A stretch of 64,000 bases of DNA, from assembly GCF_008801475.1 (NCBI RefSeq), contig NZ_VZPP01000003.1:460317-524316 (forward strand), written 5' to 3'. The notes beneath the pieces were generated by a model. The model was not told the DNA's origin and made no database searches. It saw only the letters and a program-made list of their open reading frames with translations. The DNA comes from Pseudomonas moorei (GTDB lineage Bacteria > Pseudomonadota > Gammaproteobacteria > Pseudomonadales > Pseudomonadaceae). The position numbers were made by a program, and so were the translations under genes. Each line of letters begins with the position of its first letter. Position 1 is the first letter of the stretch. Shown here one piece after another: positions 38,259-49,038 of the stretch.

Positions 38259-38986
38259 ACGCCCTGGAGGTCGTCGACCTGAGCTTCGCCTACGGTGCCC
38301 GAGAGGCCTTGCGCCAAGTGAGTTTCAGTCTGGCGCCGGGGCGCTTCGCGGCGCTGCTGGGGCCCAACGGTGCCGGCAAATCGACCCTGATCGCCTTGCT
38401 GACCCGGCTCTATGACGTGCAGCGCGGTGACATCCGCGTCGGTGGCTGCTCGTTGTCGAGGACACCACGGCCAGCGCTCAGGCAGTTGGGCGTGGTGTTT
38501 CAACAAAGCACCCTCGACCTGGACCTCAGCGTCGAGCAGAACCTGCGTTATCACGCGGCGCTGCATGGCCTGTCCAGGCGCCAGAGCGCCCTCCGGGTCG
38601 ACGCGGAACTGGCCCGGCAGGCCCTGACCGAACGCCGGCGCGAACGGGTACGCGAGCTCAATGGCGGCCATCGCCGGCGGGTGGAAATTGCCCGCGCCCT
38701 GCTGCATGAACCGCGTCTTCTGCTGCTCGACGAAGCCAGTGTCGGACTCGATCCCGCCAGTCGCCTGGCGCTCAACCAGCACATTCGCAACCTGTGCCGC
38801 GAGCAGGGCATCAGCGTGCTCTGGACCACCCACTTGCTTGACGAAGTGCAGCCCAGCGATGACTTGCTGATCCTCCATCAAGGCCGGCTGGTCGCCAGCG
38901 GGCAGGCCGATGCGTTGAGCCTGGCACACGGCGGCGATCTGGGTTCGGTCTTCACCCGTCTGACCACATCCGGAGCGGCCCGATGA
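38255..38986 (+). CDS. PQQ-locus ABC transporter ATP-binding protein
   Basis: A 243-residue ATPase subunit. Walker A is GPNGAGKST (about 36-44), Walker B LLLLDEASVGLD, and the switch His is in TTHLLDE. The signature motif reads LNGGHRRRVE rather than LSGGQ, a change at two of five positions that also occurs in some drug-export type ABC proteins. It overlaps the propeller gene and the permease gene by four bases on each side, so all three are coupled. The type resembles ABC-2 exporters. Confidence 0.9.
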   Translation: MNALEVVDLSFAYGAREALRQVSFSLAPGRFAALLGPNGAGKSTLIALLTRLYDVQRGDIRVGGCSLSRTPRPALRQLGVVFQQSTLDLDLSVEQNLRYHAALHGLSRRQSALRVDAELARQALTERRRERVRELNGGHRRRVEIARALLHEPRLLLLDEASVGLDPASRLALNQHIRNLCREQGISVLWTTHLLDEVQPSDDLLILHQGRLVASGQADALSLAHGGDLGSVFTRLTTSGAAR

Positions 38987-39774
38987 ATGCGTACTGGCAA
39001 TGTTTCAGCGGTATCGTGCTGCGCGAATGGCTGCGTTTCGTGCTGCAACGCACGCGGTTTCTCAGCGCGCTGGTGCGGCCCCTGTTATGGCTGTTGGTGT
39101 TCGCCGCGGGTTTTCGCGCCGCCCTTGGCATCGCGATCATCGAGCCCTACGACACCTACATTCCCTATGAGGTGTACATCATTCCCGGCCTGGCCTGCAT
39201 GATCCTGCTGTTCAACGGCATGCAGGGTTCGCTGTCGATGGTTTACGACCGCGAGATGGGCAGCATGCGCGTGCTGTTGACCAGCCCCCTGCCCCGGACC
39301 TTTCTGCTGTGCAGCAAGCTGTTGGCCACGGCGCTGATTTCGTTGTTGCAGGTGTATGCGTTTCTGGCCATTGCCTGGGTCTACGGCGTGCAACCGCCGG
39401 CCATGGGCCTGCTGTTGGCCTTGCCGGCGTTGTTGCTGGTGGCGTTGATGCTCAGTGCCCTGGGCCTTTTGCTGTCGAACGCGATCCGCCAGCTGGAGAA
39501 CTTTGCCGGGGTGATGAATTTCGTGATCTTCCCGCTGTTTTTCCTGTCGTCGGCCCTGTACCCGCTGTGGAAGATGCGCGAGTCCAGTGAGTGGTTGTAT
39601 TGGTTATGCGCCCTGAACCCGTTCACCCATGCCGTGGAACTGGTGCGGTTTGCCTTGTATGAACGCTTCAATGCCCTGGCGCTGGCGGTGTGCGTGGGGC
39701 TGACCCTGCTGTTTTCGCTACTGGCCGTGCTGACGTTCAACCCGCAACACGCCGCCCTGCGCAAATCCGGCTGA
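38983..39774 (+). CDS. PQQ-locus ABC-2 type permease
   Basis: A 263-residue membrane protein with six hydrophobic segments and the ABC-2 pattern (RTRFLSALVRPLLWLLVFAAG at the start, YDREMGSMRVLLTSPLPR as the coupling loop, then NPFTHAVELVRFALY near the end). ABC-2 permeases usually export. A binding protein beside an ABC-2 permease is unusual and is a feature of this PQQ-associated set. It overlaps the ATPase gene by four bases. Confidence 0.9.
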   Translation: MNAYWQCFSGIVLREWLRFVLQRTRFLSALVRPLLWLLVFAAGFRAALGIAIIEPYDTYIPYEVYIIPGLACMILLFNGMQGSLSMVYDREMGSMRVLLTSPLPRTFLLCSKLLATALISLLQVYAFLAIAWVYGVQPPAMGLLLALPALLLVALMLSALGLLLSNAIRQLENFAGVMNFVIFPLFFLSSALYPLWKMRESSEWLYWLCALNPFTHAVELVRFALYERFNALALAVCVGLTLLFSLLAVLTFNPQHAALRKSG

Positions 39775-39890
39775 CAGCCCCTCTGCAGGACCAAAATTAC
39801 TACTTTAGTACTGGTTTTCCTGTCTATGGTCGCATTCCAAACGCAGCACGACTGGCATGTAATGGGCTCATAACGATAAGGACTGAACCC

Positions 39891-40448
39891 ATGCCGCATG
39901 CCCCACATCGCCTGCTGCGTCTCTCTCTTGCTGCGTTGGCGCTGAGCCTGTGGCTGGGCAACGCCCACGCTCAAGCCCCGCTGTTTTCCGCAGAGGGCTA
40001 TCGCATCGACCTGTACCGCAGCCCGACGCCGGACCAGCTGCAGGGCGCGACACTCGTCGACACCCCGGCCCTGCAAAGCCTGCTTGAACAATCCCCGCGC
40101 CCGCTGCTGATCGACGTCTACCGCCGGCAATGGCTGCAAGGCCGCTTCATCGAAGACACGCCCCACGAAAACCTGCCCGGCAGCCATTGGCTGGCCAACA
40201 CCGGTGACGGTGAGCTGACGCCACAGTGGCAGGACTATTTCACTGACAACCTGAAAAAACTGACCGCCGGTGACCCGACGCAACCGCTGGTCTTTTACTG
40301 CCGCTCCGACTGTTGGTTGAGCTGGAACGCGGTCAAACGCGCGGCCACCCTGGGCTATAAGACACTGTATTGGTACCGTGACGGAGTGGACGCCTGGCAG
40401 GCGGCCAACCTGCCGGTGACGCCGGCCCGGCCCGAACCCTTTCCCTGA
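39891..40448 (+). CDS. PQQ-dependent catabolism-associated Cys-motif protein (rhodanese-like)
   Basis: A 185-residue secreted protein with a signal peptide (RLLRLSLAALALSLWLGNAHA). The core is rhodanese-like, with YRIDLYRSPTP early and the diagnostic FYCRSDCWLSWNAVKR near the C terminus, which carries two Cys in C-x3-C-W. The family is found only with PQQ-dependent alcohol oxidation loci. A disulfide or sulfur-transfer role in the periplasm, perhaps with the SoxYZ-like carrier, is a hypothesis. The start at 39891 lies 57 bp upstream of the agmR leader's end, and 116 bp after the permease. Confidence 0.85.
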   Translation: MPHAPHRLLRLSLAALALSLWLGNAHAQAPLFSAEGYRIDLYRSPTPDQLQGATLVDTPALQSLLEQSPRPLLIDVYRRQWLQGRFIEDTPHENLPGSHWLANTGDGELTPQWQDYFTDNLKKLTAGDPTQPLVFYCRSDCWLSWNAVKRAATLGYKTLYWYRDGVDAWQAANLPVTPARPEPFP

Positions 40449-40504
40449 GCTTTACGCGTGCGTGTTGTTGCCACACCATAATCAAAATAATGAGGTGAAA
40501 GGCT

Positions 40505-41170
40505 ATGTACAAAATTCTGATTGCCGATGATCACCCGCTGTTTCGCGAAGCCATCCACAACGTCATCAGCGACGGCTTTGCCGGCAGCGAAGTGATGGAA
40601 ACCGCCGACCTGGACAGCGCCCTGGCCCTGACCCGGGAGCACGATGACCTGGACCTGATCCTGCTCGACCTGAACATGCCCGGCATGCACGGGCTCAATG
40701 GCTTGATCAACCTGCGCAACGAAGCGCCGACCATTCCGGTGGTGATCGTGTCTGCCGAGCAAGACAAGCAAATCGTCCTGCAGGCCATCACTTACGGCGC
40801 GGTGGGGTTCATCACCAAATCCTCGCCCCGCAGCCAGATGACCGACGCGATCCAACAGATTCTCAACGGCAATGTCTACTTGCCCCCGGACATTATCCGC
40901 TCGGCCAGAGCCGGCACCCACCGGCGAATGAATGACACCCCAAGCTTCCCGCCGGAGCTGCTCCAGGCCCTGACCCGCAAGCAATTGCAGGTGCTGGAAC
41001 GCATGACCAAGGGCGAGTCCAACAAACAGATCGCCTACACCCTGGAAATCGCCGAAACCACGGTCAAGGCCCACGTCTCGGCGATCCTGCGCAAGCTCAA
41101 CGTGCACAACCGGGTGCAGGCAATCCTGAGTGCCGGGGACATTGATTTCGGGTCGTATTTGCGGCGGTGA
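40505..41170 (+). CDS. agmR: LuxR-type response regulator AgmR/ErbR
   Basis: A 221-residue two-component regulator. The receiver domain (1-120) has the acidic pair DD at 8-9 (IADDHPLF), phospho-acceptor Asp55 ([10 protein letters not shown]) and the later conserved Ser/Lys region (FITKSSPR). The LuxR helix-turn-helix (about 150-215, [32 protein letters not shown]) binds DNA. AgmR/ErbR homologues control ethanol oxidation genes and pqq in pseudomonads. Probable phospho-donors are the two hybrid kinases in this island. GAGGTGAAA precedes the ATG. Confidence 0.92.
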   Translation: MYKILIADDHPLFREAIHNVISDGFAGSEVMETADLDSALALTREHDDLDLILLDLNMPGMHGLNGLINLRNEAPTIPVVIVSAEQDKQIVLQAITYGAVGFITKSSPRSQMTDAIQQILNGNVYLPPDIIRSARAGTHRRMNDTPSFPPELLQALTRKQLQVLERMTKGESNKQIAYTLEIAETTVKAHVSAILRKLNVHNRVQAILSAGDIDFGSYLRR

Positions 41171-41185
41171 GTCTGCCTGAAGACC

Positions 41186-41237
41186 GCATCGCGGCTATCG
41201 TCGGAACGCCGCCCGGAGCAGGCTCGCGCCTACAGGG
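41186..41237. repeat. Degenerate REP between agmR and the kinase gene
   Basis: CGCATCGCGGCTATCGTCGG and GGAGCAGGCTCGCGCCTACAG are damaged halves of a REP unit. It occupies most of the 88-bp gap between the two convergent genes. Confidence 0.6.
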
Positions 41238-41258
41238 GGGGCACCCACACCGGGGAAA

Positions 41259-43892
41259 TCAAGGCCGAGCGAGCAAATGGCTCATGGCTGTCTTGAGCTT
41301 CATCGGCCGTACCGGCTTGTGCATCAGGGTGTGCCCCAGTTCGCGGATCTGCTGCTTGAGCTCATTGCTGTAGTTGGCGGTGATCATCATCGCCGGGATC
41401 GGTTTGCCGCGCCGGGCATTGATCCGGGCTACGGCGTCCACACCGTTCTGATCGTTGTCCAGGTGATAGTCGGCGATCAGCAAGTCCGCGTCGGCGTGGT
41501 AGTTGTCCACTTGCCGTGCCAGGTCTTCCTCCGACAGCGCCGTGACCACTCGGCAGCCCCAGCCCTCCAGCAGCGTGCGCATGCCAGCACAGATGGTCGC
41601 ATCGTTGTCCAGCACCCAGACCCGTGCCCCGCGCAGCCGCTCGAGCATCGGCTCGCTCATCGGCAAACCGGGGGCTGCTTGCGGGGCGGTGGCGCTTAAC
41701 GGCACTTCGACGCAAAACATCGAGCCCTTGCCCGGCCATGAGCGCACCTGGACCCTATGCCCGAGAATGCCGGCGATTTTTTCGACGATCGCCAGGCCCA
41801 GCCCGAGGCCGCGATCCTGATCCGGGCGTTGCACATCGCCACGCTTGAACTCCTGGAAAATCTCCTCCAGACGGTTTTCGGCAATGCCCATGCCGCTGTC
41901 CCAGACCTGAATCGACAGGCGCTGGTGATGGCGCCTGCAACCCAGTACCACGCGACCGCTGTAGGTGTAGCGAATGGCATTGCTCAGCAGGTTGCGCAGG
42001 ATGCGCGCCAACAACTGGATATCGCTGCGCACCAGTGCCGAACAGGCGATGAAATGCAGCTCCAGGCCTTCGCTGCGGGCGACCTGGGTGTATTCCGCCG
42101 CCAGGGTGTCCAACAGCTCGCTCAGGGCGAACGGCGCGATGTCAGCCTTGATCACCCCGGCATCGAGCTTGGAAATATCCACCAGGGTGCCCAAAAGGTT
42201 TTCCACGTCTTCCAGGGAGTTGCTGACATTGCGCACCAGCACCTCGTTGCTGGTCGCTTCCCGGCGTTCCAGCAAGGCGCTGGTGAACAACCGCGCCGCG
42301 TTCAAGGGTTGCAGCAGGTCATGGCTGACGGCCGCGAGAAACTTGGTCTTCGACAGATTGGCTTGCTCGGCCTCCTGCTTGGCCTCGCGCAAACGTGATT
42401 CGACCCGGCGACGCTCCTCGATCTCACGCAGCAACTGGTCGTTGAGGGTGGTCAGTTCGGCGGTGCGTTCGCGCACCCGCAGCTCCAGATTCTGATAGGC
42501 CTGGTGCAACGCCTCGGCGGTACGGCGGCGTTCAGTGATGTCGCGGATCAATACGAAAATCCCCACCACCTCACCGCTGGCCAGCCGATTGGGCACGTAG
42601 GAACGCAGCATGTAGCGTTCCTGGTTATTGACGTTGGTTTCGGCGACCTCGAAGGTCACGCTTTCGCCGGCCAACGCCCTGGCCACGTAGGACTCCAGGC
42701 GCTGGTAATGTTGCTCGCTGTGCACTTCGCGCAAGCGTTGGCCGAGCATCACGCCCCGTGGCCAGCAGTACCACTCCTCGTAGACCTTGTTGGTGAATTC
42801 GTAGACCAGATCGGCATTCAGATAGGCGATCAATGCCGGCACATGGTCGGTGATCAGGCGAATCCAGCGCTCGCTTTCGCTCAGGGCTTCGGCGTGCTGG
42901 TAGCGTTCGGTGATGTCGGTGAAGGTGTTGACGAATCCGCCCATGGGCAGCGGATGGGTGCGAATCTCCAGGACCCGGCCATCGTAAAGGCGTTGCTCGC
43001 ATTCCTGCATGGGCCGCCCGTTGGCGTCGCGGCTGGTCGGGGTCAGCAGGGTCAATTCGCTGTCGGCGATCACTTCGGCAAACGGTCTATGCGCCGCTAC
43101 CGGTGCCAGGCCACTGAGTTCGAGAAACCGGCGATTCCACAGTTCCAGGATGCCGTCGGCGTTGACCATCGCCACCCCTTGGGAAAGGTTGTCCACCGCC
43201 CGTTGCAACAGATGCGACTTCTGCGCCACTGCTTGCTCGCGGCGCACGGTTTCGCTGAGTTTGACGTCGGTGATGTCGGTGAACAGGATCACCCGCCCGC
43301 CTTCCTGGGTCGGCCGCTCGCTGACCTGCAACCAGCGACCATCCTGCAGGCGATACAACAGGTTTTCGTCGGCATGCCCGCGCGGCTCTTCGCTGAACAG
43401 GCCGTTGTTCATCATCAGGCGCTTGACCTCGGTCAGGCGCATACCGGCGTTGATCCGTACCCGGCTGTTGCTCCAGAAGGCCTTGAAGCGGCTGTTGAAC
43501 AGGACGATGCATTGCTGGGCATCGAACAGCACGAAGGCGTCGGAGATGCTCTCGATCGCGTCGATAAGGTGTCGATGAGCCGTTTCCGCGCGCAAGCGTG
43601 CTTCACTGAGCAAATGGTTGCCCGCCTTGAGTTCGGCCATGGCCTGGTTCAATGCGTCGGTGCGTTCCCGCACCTGCTCGGCCAGCACCACCGAATGCTG
43701 GAACGCGGCGTAGGGATCATTGCCCCGGGTGATGCCAGACTCGATGCGTTCAATCAACGCGGCGTTGATGCGTTGCAGCTTCTGATTGTCGTGTTGCAGG
43801 CCGGCGATCTGCGCCCGTAGCTCAGCGCAGTCCGAGGGAACGCCCTCGGGCAATGGCGACCCCGGTGAACGTTTGGTTGATGTGCATGCCAT
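41259..43892 (-). CDS. Multi-PAS hybrid sensor histidine kinase (ErcS'-like)
   Basis: An 877-residue soluble hybrid kinase. A coiled-coil N terminus (about 25-50) leads to three PAS modules (about 100-215 starting LIDAIESISDAFVLF; about 235-345; about 355-470). Then come a helical linker, HisKA (SHDLLQPLNAARLF), HATPase (SNAIRY, DSGMGIAE, GLGLGLAIVEK) and a receiver with Asp in LIADYHLDND. It resembles the kinase at 22071-23810 in the H-box, ATPase and receiver. It overlaps the FIST gene by 71 bp if begun at 43892, so a downstream start is possible. In P. aeruginosa a like kinase (ErcS') takes part in ethanol-oxidation control. Confidence 0.87.
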   Translation of the reverse strand: MACTSTKRSPGSPLPEGVPSDCAELRAQIAGLQHDNQKLQRINAALIERIESGITRGNDPYAAFQHSVVLAEQVRERTDALNQAMAELKAGNHLLSEARLRAETAHRHLIDAIESISDAFVLFDAQQCIVLFNSRFKAFWSNSRVRINAGMRLTEVKRLMMNNGLFSEEPRGHADENLLYRLQDGRWLQVSERPTQEGGRVILFTDITDVKLSETVRREQAVAQKSHLLQRAVDNLSQGVAMVNADGILELWNRRFLELSGLAPVAAHRPFAEVIADSELTLLTPTSRDANGRPMQECEQRLYDGRVLEIRTHPLPMGGFVNTFTDITERYQHAEALSESERWIRLITDHVPALIAYLNADLVYEFTNKVYEEWYCWPRGVMLGQRLREVHSEQHYQRLESYVARALAGESVTFEVAETNVNNQERYMLRSYVPNRLASGEVVGIFVLIRDITERRRTAEALHQAYQNLELRVRERTAELTTLNDQLLREIEERRRVESRLREAKQEAEQANLSKTKFLAAVSHDLLQPLNAARLFTSALLERREATSNEVLVRNVSNSLEDVENLLGTLVDISKLDAGVIKADIAPFALSELLDTLAAEYTQVARSEGLELHFIACSALVRSDIQLLARILRNLLSNAIRYTYSGRVVLGCRRHHQRLSIQVWDSGMGIAENRLEEIFQEFKRGDVQRPDQDRGLGLGLAIVEKIAGILGHRVQVRSWPGKGSMFCVEVPLSATAPQAAPGLPMSEPMLERLRGARVWVLDNDATICAGMRTLLEGWGCRVVTALSEEDLARQVDNYHADADLLIADYHLDNDQNGVDAVARINARRGKPIPAMMITANYSNELKQQIRELGHTLMHKPVRPMKLKTAMSHLLARP

Positions 43893-44985
43893 TGAACTGT
43901 TCTCCGTAGGTGTTGAACCCCATCACCCGCTGCTCGCGCAAAAAAGCGCCGATCCGTTCCAGGCTACCGTCGTCCTCCAGCTCCAGGCGGCGCAGAAAAC
44001 AGTCGCAGCCAATGGTCAGCAGTAAATCACCGAGGCGTTCCTGCAAGCCGTCGAACAGGCTCTGCAGGTTCGGCAGCATTGGGCCGGGGGTCATGGCGGT
44101 GAGGACGATGCCGTTCTCCACGGCGCAATAGAAACTCAGGCTCAAATCGGCATGAACCTGCTGAATGGCGCGCACGTAATACTGCTCGTTGATCCGCACC
44201 GCCAAGGGATGCGCGGCGAAGATCCGGTGATCGAGTTCGGCCACTGGCACCCCGATGTGTCGGGCGTACTCGGCGGCGGCCGGCTCGGCATTGAGTTCGA
44301 AGACCCGCCGCGAAGCGCTGTCGGCCCCGGTGACCACCAGTTTTTCCTCCCGGGGCAGGATGTGATGGGTGGTGAACACTTCGAAGTCCAGCCAGGTATT
44401 GACCAGCACCACCACCGCCGCGCCGCTGTGAAACTCACCGTCGAAGTAGACATGGGTGTGGGTCAGGTAGTTGTCGTCGCCGGCCGAACCGCCGAAATGC
44501 GGAATGTCGCCCAGCGCGGCGCTCAAGGCCGCCAGGACCATTTCTTCGCGGCTGGACAGGCCGTCGAGCAAGGTCAGGGCAAAGCTGTTGCCCTTGATCG
44601 GTGCCAGGGTGTTGCTGCGACAGCCGCCGACCAGGCGCTCGACCATTTGCTGGGCGTCGATCAGGCTGAAGCGTTCCATCTCGTCGATCAGTTCGAGGGC
44701 GATGGAGAAGTGCCGGTGATCGAAACCGACCGCCGTCACGCAATTGCGCCCATACCCCAGCGGAGTGATTTCCCCGGCGCTGGTGCAGCCCGCCAAACGA
44801 ATGCCGCCGAAGCTTTGTTGCAAGGCCTGCCCCAGCGCCTGCAAATCGTACTCGGCGGAACAGAAGAACAGCACGAAGCCCAGGTGCGGGTGCAACAACT
44901 GCCGTGCCAGCTCCTGCGCCACTTGCAGGGCATCGGTGGCCTGGGACATCGCGCTGACGATACCTTCGTTCTGGACCTCCTGCAT
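43822..44985 (-). CDS. FIST domain sensor protein
   Basis: A 387-residue cytoplasmic protein with a FIST N-terminal domain (LLHPHLGFVLFFCSAEYDL and GIRLAGCTSAGEI) and FIST C-terminal domain (GVPVAELDHRIFAAHPLAV, RVMGFNTYGEQFNG). FIST domains are thought to bind small ligands and often pair with kinases. Its 3' end overlaps the 5' end of the large hybrid kinase, implying joint translation and a shared signal path. AAGTAGCAT lies 65-73 bp upstream of the start, as for pqqA. Confidence 0.88.
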   Translation of the reverse strand: MQEVQNEGIVSAMSQATDALQVAQELARQLLHPHLGFVLFFCSAEYDLQALGQALQQSFGGIRLAGCTSAGEITPLGYGRNCVTAVGFDHRHFSIALELIDEMERFSLIDAQQMVERLVGGCRSNTLAPIKGNSFALTLLDGLSSREEMVLAALSAALGDIPHFGGSAGDDNYLTHTHVYFDGEFHSGAAVVVLVNTWLDFEVFTTHHILPREEKLVVTGADSASRRVFELNAEPAAAEYARHIGVPVAELDHRIFAAHPLAVRINEQYYVRAIQQVHADLSLSFYCAVENGIVLTAMTPGPMLPNLQSLFDGLQERLGDLLLTIGCDCFLRRLELEDDGSLERIGAFLREQRVMGFNTYGEQFNGMHINQTFTGVAIARGRSLGLR

Positions 44986-45166
44986 CGTCGCCCCCCCGCA
45001 GGTGCGTGTGTATGAGGTACGAGTGTACGAAGCCAGCGGGAAGCGACCTATGCTACTTGGGTAGCGGGTAGTCGCTTCAATGGGATGAGAGGGGGACGGA
45101 TTGGGCCGTGACGCGCACAGCCATCAGGCTCGGGAGCGCTTCTTCGCTGCGCGCCACAGGCCCCGG
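44986..45166. other. Intergenic region, FIST gene promoter side
   Basis: No gene seen. ATGCTACTTGGGTAGC (45050-45065) includes a GCTAC/GTAGC inverted repeat. In the orientation of the FIST gene it reads AAGTAGCAT, a sequence shared with the pqqA upstream region. Confidence 0.45.
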
Positions 45167-45973
45167 CTACATGGCTGCCTTCAAAAGCATGTAGGCCGCG
45201 ACCACCAGGCAGATGCTGGCAAAGCCCACCTGCAATGCCCGGGCGGGCACCCGTGCGCTGAGTTTTCGGCCGATGATCATGCCGACGATGCTCGAGGCAA
45301 TGAACGCATAGCCCAGACCATCGATGCGAACCCCGGCATGCAAGGCGCCGATCACGCCGATGGCCGAGATCAGGCTGATCACCATCAAAGAGGTGGCGAT
45401 GATTCCGCGCATCTGCACATCGGTCAGTTGCTTGAAGGCCGGGACAATCAGGAATCCGCCCCCCACGCCCAACAGACCCGAGACCACACCGGTCACTGCG
45501 CCGAGGGCCGCGAGGGTCGCGGTGCACTTGGCGGTCCAGGAAAACCGCCCGGTGTGCTGGTCGAGCATGCAGTTTTTCTGGCCCCAGTTGGCGTGACCGT
45601 GATCGCTCGGGCCCTCTTCCTGGCGCTCACGACGCAACATCCGTCCGGCCACCATGACCATCAGCAGGCTGAACAGGATCATCAGGATTTTTTCCGGCAT
45701 CTGATGGGCGAAATAGATCCCGACCGGCGAAAAGACCGCCCCCAGCAGGGCAATCAGCAGGGCGGCGCGGTAACGCACCAGGCCATGGCGCAAACCATCA
45801 AGCGCCCCGACCGCTGCCGCGCTGCCCACCGCAAACAGCGCGACGGGCGCGGCCTGGGTCATGCTCCAGCCCAGCCCCAGTACCAGCGCGGGAACCGCAA
45901 GAATCCCGCCGCCGGCACCGGTCAAGCCGAGCACCAATCCCATCACCACCCCAAAAAAACTCGCCAGCCCCAT
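45167..45973 (-). CDS. TauE/SafE family permease
   Basis: A 268-residue inner-membrane protein with eight or so hydrophobic segments in two homologous halves: GLVLGLTGAGGGILAVPALV at the start and VSGLLGVGGGFLIVPAF in the middle. The two halves are joined by a hydrophilic loop with GPSDHGHANWGQ. The family exports or imports sulfite, sulfoacetate and related anions. The start at 45973 is chosen; a GTG at 45991 is possible. It is divergent from a persulfide dioxygenase-like gene, which supports a role in sulfite or thiosulfate efflux, inferred from position. Confidence 0.85.
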   Translation of the reverse strand: MGLASFFGVVMGLVLGLTGAGGGILAVPALVLGLGWSMTQAAPVALFAVGSAAAVGALDGLRHGLVRYRAALLIALLGAVFSPVGIYFAHQMPEKILMILFSLLMVMVAGRMLRRERQEEGPSDHGHANWGQKNCMLDQHTGRFSWTAKCTATLAALGAVTGVVSGLLGVGGGFLIVPAFKQLTDVQMRGIIATSLMVISLISAIGVIGALHAGVRIDGLGYAFIASSIVGMIIGRKLSARVPARALQVGFASICLVVAAYMLLKAAM

Positions 45974-46135
45974 AAAACACTCATGATCCACGGAAAAAGC
46001 CGGGAACGCCCGGTATCGATTGAGTGACAGGATAGAGCCCGCACGGCTTTTTTACCGCATGGATTCGACTCGGGGCTGGTCAACCCGGTGAGAATGAAAC
46101 TACCCTCAATGCTCTACCAAACAGAAACCGCCCCC

Positions 46136-46999
46136 ATGCCCGCCTTGATTGAAGCCTTCCTCGACCCTGCCTCGTCGACCTACAGTTACGTGATCTACGA
46201 AGCCGATGGCAGCCAGTGCGCAATCGTCGACCCGGTGCTCGACTACGACCCGGCCGCCGGGCGCACCGCCACCACCCAGGCCGACCGGATCATCGCTTTC
46301 GTTCGCCAACATCAGTTGCAGGTGCAATGGCTGCTGGAAACCCACGCCCATGCCGACCACCTGTCGGCCGCGCCCTATTTGCGTCGGGAACTGGGCGGCA
46401 AGATTGCCATCGGCGCGTCAATCAGCAAGGTCCAGAACGTGTTCAAGGCACTGTTCAATCTTGAACCGGAGTTCTGCGTGGACGGTTCGCAGTTCGACCA
46501 TCTGTTCGCCCCGGACGAGTCCTTCAACATCGGCAACCTCAAGGCCACCGCGCTGCATGTTCCTGGCCACACCCCGGCGGACATGGCCTATCTCATCGAC
46601 GGCGAGCAGATCCTGGTGGGCGATACGCTGTTCATGCCGGACGTGGGCACCGCCCGTTGCGACTTCCCCGGCGGCAACGCTCATCACCTGTACGCTTCGA
46701 TCCAGAAACTGCTGGCCTTCCCGGCCGATGTGAAACTTTACGTCTGCCACGACTACCCGCCGGAAGGTCGGCAAGCGCAATGCCAGACCACCGTTGGCGA
46801 ACAACGAAAAAGCAATATCCATGTGCATGACGGCATCGACGAAGGCACCTTCGTCGCCATGCGCACCCACCGTGACGCCGGGTTGGGCATGCCGACGCTG
46901 TTGCTGCCGGCGATCCAGGTGAATGTGCGGGCGGGGAACATGCCGCCGGCGGAAGACAATGGCGTGGTCTACCTGAAAATCCCGCTGAATAAACTCTGA
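46136..46999 (+). CDS. MBL-fold hydrolase, persulfide dioxygenase-like
   Basis: A 287-residue metallo-beta-lactamase-fold enzyme. HAHADHLSAAPYLRRELGG carries the HxHxDH motif; GHTPADMAYLI, VGDTLFMPDVGTARCDFPGG and VCHDYPPEGR complete the iron site expected for persulfide dioxygenases (oxidise glutathione persulfide to sulfite). The ATG at 46136 begins PALIEAFLDPASSTYSYV as in relatives; in-frame ATGs at 46094 and 46109 and a GTG at 46088 are alternatives. Divergent from the TauE/SafE permease, which could remove the sulfite formed. Confidence 0.88.
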   Translation: MPALIEAFLDPASSTYSYVIYEADGSQCAIVDPVLDYDPAAGRTATTQADRIIAFVRQHQLQVQWLLETHAHADHLSAAPYLRRELGGKIAIGASISKVQNVFKALFNLEPEFCVDGSQFDHLFAPDESFNIGNLKATALHVPGHTPADMAYLIDGEQILVGDTLFMPDVGTARCDFPGGNAHHLYASIQKLLAFPADVKLYVCHDYPPEGRQAQCQTTVGEQRKSNIHVHDGIDEGTFVAMRTHRDAGLGMPTLLLPAIQVNVRAGNMPPAEDNGVVYLKIPLNKL

Positions 47000-47054
47000 C
47001 TGCAGGTGCATGGCTTTTCGGCGATGGCGGTGTGTCAGGCGACGTTGATGTTGA

Positions 47055-49037
<1,983 letters not shown>

Positions 49038-49038
49038 C

